From Larix kaempferi (lineage: Eukaryota; Streptophyta; Pinopsida; Pinales; Pinaceae): 64,000 bases of DNA. Below, one piece after another: positions 33,661-43,620 of this stretch (the stretch's first letter is position 1; every line of letters begins with the position of its first letter). The notes below the pieces were generated by a model, which did not search any database, was not told the DNA's origin, and saw only the letters and a program-made list of their open reading frames with translations. Both the position numbers and the translations under genes were made by a program. Where the stretch lies: positions 8,752,001 through 8,816,000 of the forward strand of contig BSBM01000007.1 of NCBI GenBank assembly GCA_027924585.1, read 5' to 3'.

Positions 33661-35185
33661 ACAACAAGTTAAATTGCATGATTAGAAAACATCTCAGAGT
33701 TTTCAGAACAAATTCTTACACATAAAGAAATATGTCATACATTCATGCAATTATCTTAGCTAATGCTTCAATATAACATTTATCCATATCCCGTAACTTT
33801 CTAGATGCCTTCCAATCTCTACCAGAACATTGTTAAGAGTGTGCACAACTCCCAACATGTCAGCAAAGAGGTTTCATTCTAGATAAGTAGCAATGGAATG
33901 TTGTACTGTGCCATAGACCACTTACCCATGTATATTAGTAGTATACTGTTCATCAATGCAACTATTCTAATATGCATAATACACAACCTAATTCTAGGAA
34001 CATGAGTATATACATTATCGAACAATATTATTTAAACAATAAAATATGCAAGGAATGATAATTCAAATACTTATCTTTGTTTGTTTGTTGAGTTGACTCC
34101 CTCTTAGTCTTTGCTTCTTTTTTGCAACTCCATTCTGATGTGGATTGTGAGAAGTTGCCAACTCCCTTTGAATATCTGCATCCTTGCAGAAACTACTAAA
34201 GTGTGCTCCTTCTGGATCTTTGCTTCCTTGCAGGAACAACTAGAGTGTGCTCCCTCTTGTTCTTTGCTTCCTTGCAGGAACAACTGGAGTCTGCTCCCTC
34301 TTGATCTTGGCTTCCTGGATTACCTATCCTTGAACTTATATCCATCACTATGCATGCTTATTAGTATTATCATTGTGTTATCCTCGAGGTCTCATACATA
34401 ATCACACATTCATTAGTATAATCTTAATACTATCAAAACACAATAATCTTAAACATGTATAGTCATGATCATTTCAAACACAGATAATAAACATTAGTAT
34501 TCAAGGTTTCAGGGAAGTCTTATTTTATTCATGCATATTCTTATTTGATCATAGGCTAGTTGAATCATCAATCAAGATAAGAGACATAAAATGCATAAAC
34601 CCTTGATTGCTTACATTTCTAACTTTATGAATAAACATAACCCATCATACCAAGTATACTTCTATAAGGGATCCTAACACAAGGTAAGATTCTAACTTGA
34701 TATAGGAAAAACATACCTGGATTGGTATGTTAGCTACTTATGTCTAACATACCCACATGATGTCTTCTTGTTCTCTTCAATGACTTGTGCTAGTAACCTG
34801 CATATCTCATAGGTTAATCATTATAGAACCCAGTTATACATATCTCGTAAGTAGATCTTCTAAGTGATCCATGACAATGGATGAATCTTTGTCTTCATGT
34901 CATCATGATCATATGTTCTTGAACTAGAACATGATTTGTCTTTCTTGGTGTACCTTTCATGTTAGCGGACAACATAAACCTCATACAACACCATAATGCA
35001 TTAGTACAATCATAAGTGTGAACACCCTAATCAATGAATATCTTCTATCATCCAATCATAATTTTATTAAGGTGATACTACAACTCTAAATTTAATCAAG
35101 ATTGTACTAACCGTAATAACATGAAGACAAACATACTATAAACTTAATCATGATCAAATCCTAAAACATACTTGGATAAGTCATA
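33661..35185 (-). other. Unassigned interior of element G, no gag/integrase
   Basis: This 1.5 kb occupies the place of gag end, protease and integrase. I see no copia motif in it. It contains a short tandem repeat (34177-34310). It may be replaced or captured sequence; its source is unknown. Confidence 0.5.
34177..34310. repeat. 44-bp tandem repeat, three copies
   Basis: Copies start at 34177, 34221 and 34265, each with TGCTTCCTTGCAGGAACAAC (or a variant) followed by GAGTGTGCTCCCTCTTG. Spacing is 44 bp. Confidence 0.85.
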
Positions 35186-35194
35186 CCCGTCGAT

Positions 35195-35310
35195 ATTGCT
35201 TGTAATCTTCTTATGTAAGGCCTTAGCCTCATCTCCCTCTGAAACAGGAACTTCTTCACTTATGCAGGTGACCAATCCATTCTCTTCTAGGATTAACCCA
35301 ATCCACTTGA
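35195..35310 (-). pseudogene. Ty1/copia gag N-terminal scrap (element G)
   Basis: The minus strand reads WIGLILEENGL, then ISEEVPVSEGDEAKALHKK, matching YRIGLILEENELDSY and DIPIPEDEEANTLHKK of gag in F. The start codon and the region before it are deleted, and similarity ends right after HKK. Confidence 0.75.
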
Positions 35311-36455
35311 TCTGCAGGAACTGGATCTGGAGCTAGATTAGGGTTTGTCATAGAAACCCTAAAAGTTCAAACTTTGAATTTCAAACTTTCGAAAGGATAG
35401 AAATATGTGCCTTGATGAGCTGATCAAGCTAGTATACTCGGAATTTGAAAACTGCAAAGTTTCACCCATCAAATTTTCCTCTGAAACTTCCGAATTCACT
35501 AGACATGACCCCGAACTAGGGTTTGATAAATCCCACCCTTATGCCCAATCAAAAGGTTCGATCCAAATCTCTAATCTTCTAGTTTTCTGAAGAGCTTCCA
35601 GTCGTGGTGACAGATTTCAAAAATTCCCATTTTTGCAGAAGCCCTAATTTTCCACTTTTCCGATCAAAGTCCCGAACTAGGGTCTGATCAAGCCCGGCTT
35701 CTGCCCAACCAAAAATTCTGATATTGGTCTCTAAATTTTGATTTTGATTAGTAGCATTCATCCGTAGTCTCTGATTACAAAAATTCCAACTTTCTCCGAA
35801 ACCCTAAATTCCGGAAGCCATGAATGAAGGTGCTCAAAAATAATTTTGTTTTGACAGAAATATGTACCTGATTGTTTCTAGAGTAACTCCATAATTTTCA
35901 ATCCACAGGGTCTGAACATGTTTCCTATGATATCATGACCTGTCATCTTTCCAACCCCATAGGTCTGACCGCAAATGGATTCTCTGAGAGAGAGTTATGC
36001 CAAGTGTCGCAACGTGACCTGTTTATGGGATAAAACAGGAGAGCGAGCTTGTACGGCGTGCCACATGTCAATTCTTCAGTTTCGGCCTTTGAAAAAGTTA
36101 CCTAAGAAAGTACACTTCGTTCAATACCTGTCACGTTTTACGAAATTTCAGTTGGAGCTTCCTATCCCAAGTTATGACCTTTTTTCCAAGGTCACCTGTT
36201 TATGACCGAGATCTGGAAGAGGCAGAAACCCTATATTGTAAAGATCATAAATCACAAAGTATAAAGAATTAGAGGATTTCCTTTGGACACAAGGTACATG
36301 GGGATCGTATCTTTTCTTTGTACGATTTTCAAACCCTGAAACCTCGCTGACATTTATTTATAGCAAAATTTATACGATGACTGGTTTTTTCTATATCAAG
36401 CCCTAGCATCGCAAGTGCAACAAGTGTCATATATGCCATACCATGCCTTCTTTCA

Positions 36456-36472
36456 GGCTAGCTCTAATGCCA
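36456..36472 (-). promoter_or_regulatory. Primer binding site of element G
   Basis: Minus strand TGGCATTAGAGCTAGCC directly follows the 5' LTR. It is a two-base variant of the initiator tRNA-Met PBS. Confidence 0.8.
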
Positions 36473-37161
36473 TGTTAATTTTTTGGAATTTACTTCAATC
36501 TAATCTAGGATCTTAATGGAGAGAACAACATGTACATCATATCTACAACATATCAATCATGGACACAATAATGCAAGCACACAAGAAACACAGAGTTTAC
36601 TTCGGGAAAACCATAAAGGTGAAAAACCCCAATAACTTCCTCAGAGATCGATAGAGCAATGATACAACCCAAGCATAAGAGATATACATCTCCTAGCAGC
36701 AGTGTCTCCTGCTCCACAATTGCACCACTCTCCTGAGAATGTGAGAGAGAATAGAATGATGAAATAGAGTGCCTCCCACACTCTATTTATACTTGACTTG
36801 AATTTCCTAATAACCTTTACTAGGTCGGCCTTAACTTAACCACATAACATAATGCTGACTGGGCCGACACCCAATAGGGTGGTCTAATAACCCTTTGACC
36901 CACATGGCCGACCCCCAATAGGGTGGTCCAATAACCCTTCGACCCACATGACTTATACAGGGCCAACCCCAACAAGGTGGTCTAATAACCCATCAAGTAT
37001 AAGTTACAACACTTACAATATAAATGATGACACTTCCATATAGAGGAATAATAACATCTCTATATGAATACAACCACTTCCATGTAGAGGAATAATACCA
37101 TATCTATAGGAGTACAATATACATATATGAAATACATTCCGAAGTTACATATACATCAACA
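36473..37161 (-). repeat. 5' LTR of element G (689 bp)
   Basis: Same length, ends, GGCCGAC subrepeats and TATA-hairpin as 30034-30722; the hairpin has one mismatch here (near 36765-36790). Confidence 0.94.
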
Positions 37162-37166
37162 AAGTG

Positions 37167-40100
37167 AAGAAGAGTATGTTCTAATCTCTTCTCTCACAGG
37201 TACTATCTCTCATGGTTGTAATGATTGGTTAATTGACAGTGGGGTTTCCAAACACATGGTTGGGGATGACTATCAATACCCCATCAAAAGAAGTGGTGAA
37301 GCCTCCTACAACCTAGATTCTGGAAAGTCTTTGAAGATGAAAGAAGTTCTTTGTGTACTTGGGCTCAAGAAGAATCTTCTCTCCATCTTTGCATTGGATG
37401 CAAAAGGCATGAGGGTTGAATTTGTAGATGGCCAAGTCCTAATGTGGCCAAAGGGTAAAACTATTGATGATAAAGTGGTGATTGGAAAGCAAGAGGGAGG
37501 TTTGTATAAATTGAGGGGACAACCTAAATATGCCATGGTACATGATTCCATGGAGCCAAGTGAACTTTGGCATAGAAGACTTGCACATATGCACGATAGA
37601 GCATTACCAATTGTAAGTAAGGTTGTAGAGGGTCTTCCTGAAATTAATACGAAGCATGAAGGTGTTTGCAAAGGATGTGCAAAAGGAAAGAACATAAAGA
37701 AGGAATTTCCAAGCAGTGAAAGCAAGGCAAAAGGCATCTTGGAAATTATCCACTCCGATGTATGCAGTCCCATGTCATCCAGTTCTCTGAGTGGACATGT
37801 TTACTATGTCTCTTTCATTGATGACTTCTCCAGGAAGACTTGGGTTTACTTATTGAAGAAAAAAGATGAAGTATTTGATAATTTCAAGGAATTCAAAACC
37901 TTGATGGAGAACCAAACTGATAAGAAGATCAAAACATTTAGATCCGACAATGGTGGAGAATTCACCTCAGGTGACTTCAAGAAGCTATGCAGTGATTCAG
38001 GGATTAAGAGGGAGTTGATTGCTCCTTACAATCCACAACAGAATGGAGTTGTAGAAAGAAAGAATAGAACTATCATGGAAGTAGCAAGGGCTATGCTACA
38101 TGACCAGGATCTACCTATGAATCTATGGGAAGAAGCGGCTAGAACAGTTGTATATGTGCAGAATAGAACACCCCACAAGATATTGGACAACAAGACACCA
38201 GAAGAGGTCTTCTCTGGTAAGAAACCTGAGGTCAGCCATCTCAAAATATCTGGTTGTCCAGTATATACACATGTCCCAAAGGAAAAGAGGACCAAGCTAG
38301 ATCCTTCAGGAAAGAAGGGTATCTTTGTGGGTTACATTGAAAGTTCTAAGGCTTACAGAATATACTTTCCAGGGTTCAAGAAGATTGATGTTAGCAGGGA
38401 TGTGACATTTGATGAAAACTCAGCATTCATCAAATCAAGAAAGACACCTGTTGAAGATTATGAAGAACCTAAGGAAACTAGATTTCAAGACACTGCCATG
38501 ACTGAAGCAATTCCAAATGTTGATCGTGAAATTGAATATCCACAATAACCTGTAGATCCACCTCGTGAGAAGGACTCTCACAAGAGGAAACCTGCATAGG
38601 CTAGAGAGCGCATTCAAGATGCAGATAGATTTGGCATTCGTGAAGAAGAACACAGAGCAAAGAAGAGAACTAGATCTCATACCAACTATGTTTCTTTACT
38701 CTGTGATATCATGAACAAAGAACCTTCCAATTACAAAGAAGCAGCAAAAAAAAAAGAATGGAAGGATGCCATGATCAAGGAATACCAATCAATAATGAAG
38801 AATGATGTTTGGGATGTTGTCCCAAGATCTGAAGGGAAGTCTATTGTGACTTCCAAATGGATTTACAAGATCAAGCATGCTGCGGATGGCACCATAAAAA
38901 AATACAAGGCAAGATTCGTAGCTCGTGGCTTCTCTCAGAAAGAGGGAATAGATTATGAAGAAACTTTTGCTCCTGTAGCCAGGTACACTTCCATCAGAAC
39001 AATACTTTCCCTGGCTGCAGCTATGAAATGGAAGATACACCATATGGATATCAAGACTGCCTTCTTGAATGGTGTAGTTGAAGAGGAAGTGTATGTGGAG
39101 CAGCCACTAAGTTTTGAAACACATGATAGGGAGTCATATGTGTGCAGATTGAGGAAAGCCTTGTATGGCTTGAAGCAAGCTCCCAAAACTTGGTATGGTA
39201 GGATGGAAAGTTTCCTATCTATTTTGGGCTTTACCAAGAGTAAAGCGGATTCCAACCTTTACTACAAGATTGAGGAAGGGAATCCTATGATTCTACTCCT
39301 ATATGTAGATGACCTATTTGTAACAGGAGATGACAGATTGATTGCTGATACAAAGAGGAAGCTTGTTGCCGAGTTCGATATGAAGGACTTGGGGATGATG
39401 CACTATTTCCTAGGTATGGAGGTGTGGCATAGTACAGATGGGATCTTCCTTGGATAAGGGAAGTATATAGTAGATATCCTGAAGAGGTTCGGGATGATGG
39501 ATTTCAAGGCCATGGCCACACCTATGGCATCGAATCTGAAGCTTCTATGTGATGCTTCATCTGAGCCAATTGATGTCTCTATGTATCGTCAGATGACTGG
39601 GTCCTTGATGTACCTGACGAACACGAGACCAGATATTTGCTTTGCGGTGAACACATTGAGCCAGTTCCTGACAAATCCGAGGAGTGTTCATTTGGTTGTT
39701 GTAAAGCATATTCTGAGGTACTTGAAGGGTACAGTTGTTTATGGGCTCAAGTATGAAGTGAATCAAAAGTTTAACGTCCAAGGTTATGTTGATTCAGATT
39801 GGGTAGGCAGTGTTGTAGATAGGAAGAGCACATCTGGGTGCTGCTTCAGTATAGGATTAGGTGTGATCTCTTGGTTTAGTAGGAAGCAGTCTTGCGTAGC
39901 ACTGAGTATAGCCGAGGCAGAGTATGTTGCATCTTGTTCGGCTATTTGTGAGGAAGTATGGCTTTGGAAGCTACTGTCTGAGTTATTTGATCTCCCGTTG
40001 GATGCTACTGGTATCTTCTGTGATAACCAGAGTTGTGTGAAGCTGTTTGAGAACCCAGTGTTCCATGACAGGTCGAAACACATAGAGATCAAATATCACT

Positions 40101-40264
40101 ATATCAGGGATATGGTGTAGAGAGGAGTAGGGAAGCTCCTGTATGTTGCGACAGAAGAGCAGATTGTAGATGTGCTGATGAAACCAATAGCTAGAGTGAA
40201 GTTCGAGTACTTCAGAGAGAGGCTTGGTGTTCTTCAGATTGATGACACTTCAAGGAAGAAGTGA
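37167..40264 (+). pseudogene. Ty1/copia pol: protease, integrase, RT, RNase H (element F)
   Basis: The frame resumes after G with SEEEYVLISSL. The protease has WLIDSGVSKHMVGD. Integrase: HHCC residues LWHRRLAHMH and CKGCAKGK, core Asp in IIHSDV, Asp in FRSDNGGEF, Glu in QNGVVERKNRT, all present. RT (from about 38730): SKWIYKIKHAADGTIKKYKA, MDIKTAFLNGVVEEEVYVEQ, active site LLYVDDLFVTG (39297-39330). RNase H: GYVDSDWVGSVVDRKSTSG and AEAEYVAS. It ends at 40264. Stops lie at 38546, 38597, 39455 and 40118 and no frameshift is needed; this is the least damaged pol in the window. Confidence 0.95.
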
Positions 40265-41560
40265 TGGAAACATTTTCAGAAGCCATTCCAAGCATCTTAG
40301 AAGGAGGATCCTTCACATGGTTGTGGATGTAAGTGTTGGATGATGAGCATCAGGACGATGCTCCAGTTACTACTATATATATGTATGTACGCATCATGTT
40401 AGATGCTAGATATGATCAGTTGGATCATTTATTTGTATATGTATGTACGCATCATGTTGGATGTTGGATATGATCAGTTGGATCATTTATTTGTATATGT
40501 ATGTACGCATCATGTTGGATGTTGGGTATGATCAGATGGATCATTTAGATGTATTTGTATATGCATCATGTTGGATGCTGGACCATGTATCTGTATATGT
40601 ATCAGGTGGATATTGTGTATGATCAGGTAGATCATATATGTTGATATGTATCAGGTCGGCATGTTGTATGATCAGGTAGATCATGTATCTATGTATGTAT
40701 CAGGTGTATACATTGTATGATCAGGTGGATCATGTATGGTGATATGTATCAGGTAGATACTTGGTATGCATCAGGTAGATGTATTGTATGATCAGGATGA
40801 TCATGGATGGCGAGCTTCAGGATGTTGCTCAAGATGACATGTAGCAGGATGTTGCAGTGATGATGATTAGGATGATCATGTGTACATCAGGATGATGTAT
40901 GGTGAGTATCAGGTTGATACTTTATGGTCGTGGAATAGGTTGTGCAGATAAGCATATAATTTGGCCCTTGAAGATTTGCAGATAGTCTTTCGAGCTTTTT
41001 CCTATGGCATGTAATCTGGCGCTGGGATATCTGGAAAATACTCTTTTGAGGTTTTGCTCTGGGAGGACATATAATTTGTCCCTGGGAGATCTACAGATAG
41101 TCTTTTGAGGTTTTTCCTATGGCATATAATATTGCCCTGGGATATCTGGCATATGCTCTTTCGAGGTTTTGTCCTATGGCATATAATATGTCCCTGGGAG
41201 ATCCAATAGGTTGGGTTGTGTGTCCGCAATAAGTCCTAGGATGCTCTTGCAAGGTTTTCCCATGACCACATGTAATTTGGCCCTGGGAGATCCTATAGGT
41301 AGAGTTGTGTGCTCGTAACAGCCTGGGATGCTCTTGCGAGCTTTTGTGGTGATCACATGTAATGTGTCCCTCGGAGATCCTATAGGTAGAGCTGTGTGCT
41401 CGTAACAGCCTGGGATGCTCTTGCAAGGTTTTGTGGTGAGTTCACATATAATATGGCACTGGGAGATTCTACAGGTCAAAGTTGTGTACCCGTAACATCC
41501 TGGGATGCTCTTTCGAGGTTTTGTGATGCACATAATAACTCCTGAGGATTCCACAGTATG
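40265..41560 (+). repeat. 3' untranslated tandem repeats of element F
   Basis: Between the pol stop and the polypurine tract. GTACGCATCATGTT recurs at 40387, 40445 and 40503 (58-bp unit), followed by looser GATCAGGTGGATCATGTAT-type repeats to about 40900. From about 40930 to 41560, 86-90-bp units recur, marked by CCTGGGATGCTC (41322, 41409, 41499) and its variant at 41236. Counterparts occur in element G. Macas and colleagues have described such variable 3' arrays in plant LTR elements as satellite seeds. Confidence 0.85.
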
Positions 41561-41770
41561 GCCAGTGATGATGAAGACCTGCAGGTGGTGCGCCTACATC
41601 CAGTATGAAAAAGGACTGGCTATGTAGAACTTCCTATGACGAGTAGATATAGAGATTGTTTGAGATAGCAGTAGCAGTGACGATGATGATGATTCGAGGA
41701 CGATGCATTGATGACAATGATCCAGAGAAGAATACTTGTGCTAGCAGATCTATGTTGAGAAATACCTTCC

Positions 41771-41784
41771 TAGTTAAGAGGGAG
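41771..41784 (+). promoter_or_regulatory. Polypurine tract of element F
   Basis: TAGTTAAGAGGGAG immediately precedes the 3' LTR. Confidence 0.88.
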
Positions 41785-42388
41785 TGTTGATGTATATGTA
41801 ACTTCGGAATGTATTTCATCCATGTATTTCATTTATATATTATTGTGCTCCTATAGAGATGTGTCATTCCTCTATACGGAAGTGTCGTCATGTGTATTGA
41901 CAAGTGTTGCAAGTGTGTGAACTTGTCGATGGGTGATTAGACCACCATTTGTGGGGTCGGCCCTGATTTATGTAATATATGGTTGATGTACCTAGCTAGA
42001 CAAGTTGGCCCCGTAAAGTCACTGGGAAAACAGGACAAGTATAAATAGAGATCAGGAGATCTCTATTTGGATCACTCAGAAACTCATTCTTCCTTCACTC
42101 GAAAAGTGGCGCACATGTGAGGAGGAGGATCATCTACTACTAGGAGACTATCTATGTGTATTTGGTTGTACTTTGGTTGAGCTATTGCTCTATCTATCTC
42201 TGAGGAAGTTGTGGGGTTTTTCACCTTAGGGTTTTCCACATGGAAACTATGTGTCTATTGTCTCTCATGATTTTGCTTCTTGTGATGATTGACATGCTTG
42301 TTATGATTGATATGCATGGATATACTGTACATGTTATTCTCTTAGTAAAGATCCTAGAGTATTGTGAATTAATGCTCAAAATTGAACA
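41785..42388 (+). repeat. 3' LTR of element F (604 bp)
   Basis: Same length and ends as 27978-28581, with the TATA-hairpin preserved near 42037-42068. Confidence 0.94.
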
Positions 42389-43203
42389 ACCACTTTTCGA
42401 GGATTCACAAGACGGAGCTTCTGTCTCACAGGATTTCCATTAGGGTATGTTGTGATGACATGATCAACAATGGCTAGATAGATACCTGGCATCTCCTCAT
42501 AAGACCAAGAAAAAATGTCACAGAATTTTTTAAAAAGCTTGGTATACAGAGCGATCTCTTCTGGAGAGCATTCTGCACCAATAAAAATGTTTTCCACGAT
42601 CCCGGGTTTGGTGGAAATGTTAATCGGGATTGTTCTCGATATATTAGCCATATTCCATTCAGTGTAAATAGCTCTTGAAGTGGAAGGAAAAGATGAAAAA
42701 TCAACAAATCTACCGAGTCTCATAGAGAATTCTCCTCTCTCTATCTTGTCTAGGTTTGGAAGCAGGTAAGACCTATGATGCATATGTTCCCATGGATGGT
42801 CCAGGCCCATCATGGATTCCAAAATGGCTTCATCAGACGGTAAGACCATGTCTAAACAGTCGAAAGAGTGGGTATAATTCAGTGACCATGCAGGAGCATA
42901 GTCCATATCCAACTTAGCAGAGACCGGCGGAGTCACGATATGTTCCATTGCAGCATGTTGTACTTCCATGTACGTTATCTCTGCAATGGTTAAAGGCACT
43001 GAAGGTTCTGATACAATAGGAAGGATCCACAGATCATTCCTAAGACCAACTGTGAAAGTTTCAGTAGAAGTACCTACATCAGAACGCATGAAAAGAACAT
43101 GAGAGGGTAGGTCAAAAGTGCCTATTAATGACCCGTAAAGCCCTGCTCCTAAACTCTTGCTTACTGGGGCATATTGATCAACTAAAGGAATAGTGGAATC
43201 CAA
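42389..43203 (-). pseudogene. Ty3/gypsy pol linker and RT N-terminus (element E)
   Basis: A long minus-strand frame starts MDSTIPLVDQYAPVSKSLG. It carries a linker with WSLNYTHSFDCLD and MGLDHPWEHMHHRSYLLP and reaches the RT entry region (FKKFCDIFSWSYEEMPGI, VRQKLRLVNPRKVV). There copia F interrupts; RT continues at 27977 with AIKEKVQKLL. The FxWSYxEMPG motif is the usual start of plant Ty3/gypsy RT. Apart from the insertion the frame is open. Confidence 0.9.
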
Positions 43204-43209
43204 TGAAGT

Positions 43210-43620
43210 CTAGTTGTTTTGACGAGATAGCAAAAGTTGATCGACCATGACTATATTGCCTTCGTGAGGAAACATAACAACTCGAAAAACTACTGATGCA
43301 ATGGCTCGCATGGCATATGTCCAGCTCCTGCCTAATAACATATTGTAATCAAGCGGAGCGTCCAAAACTTCAATCTCTACAGCAACTATCTTACCGGTAA
43401 GTGTAATTTCAAACGTGTGGACGGAAAGTCCTGCCATCAAAGGCAGTAAGCAGTGTGTTAGAGGGGGCTAACTCGGGAGAGCCTAAAGATTTCCAGCAAG
43501 AAATGGACACCACGCACATCGACGTGCCCTCATCTACGACATCCCGTCTAATGGTTATAGGACCATGAACTACTTCTATCCATAGGGAAACGTGGTACAA
43601 CAACCGTTATTTGATATCAT
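43210..43620 (-). pseudogene. Ty3/gypsy aspartic protease (element E)
   Basis: The minus strand reads RRDVVDEGTSMCVVS, where the active site D-[ST]-G appears as DEG. Then LGSPELAPSNTLLTAFDGR, and after a frame change GKIVAVEIEVLDAPLDYNML and LLGRSWTYAMRAI, the conserved flap and end of retropepsins in this branch. It would cut the polyprotein. One frameshift (about 43425) and a stop at 43210 separate it from its neighbours. Confidence 0.8.

Larger units (their letters stand above)
30034..37161 (-). mobile_element. Element G: Ty1/copia retrotransposon (internally deleted) inside element F
   Basis: Two 689-bp LTRs in direct orientation (30034-30722, 36473-37161) and a perfect 5-bp TSD AAGTG (30029-30033, 37162-37166). 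It is related to F: the LTRs begin alike on the minus strand (TGTTGATGTATATGTAACTT), and RT and RNase H align closely. Only a scrap of gag and no integrase are visible, so the element could not act alone. Insertion into gag-pol of its relative is clear because the F reading frame continues on both sides. Confidence 0.94.
27978..42388 (+). mobile_element. Element F: Ty1/copia retrotransposon inside RT of element E
   Basis: Two 604-bp LTRs (27978-28581, 41785-42388), TG...CA ends, Met-tRNA PBS with one change, a polypurine tract and a near-complete gag-pol. It splits the RT of E: VNPRKVV on one side, AIKEKVQKLL on the other. It is itself split by copia G. The 5-bp flanks do not match (GTCGT on the left, ACCAC on the right). 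Without G it is about 7.3 kb. Catalytic motifs are intact and only a few stops are present. Confidence 0.93.

Noticed and set aside
40380-41560. CRISPR-like appearance of spaced repeats in copia F 3' region
   Set aside because: Units are adjacent and degenerate, without constant repeats and unique spacers, and lie in a plant retrotransposon.
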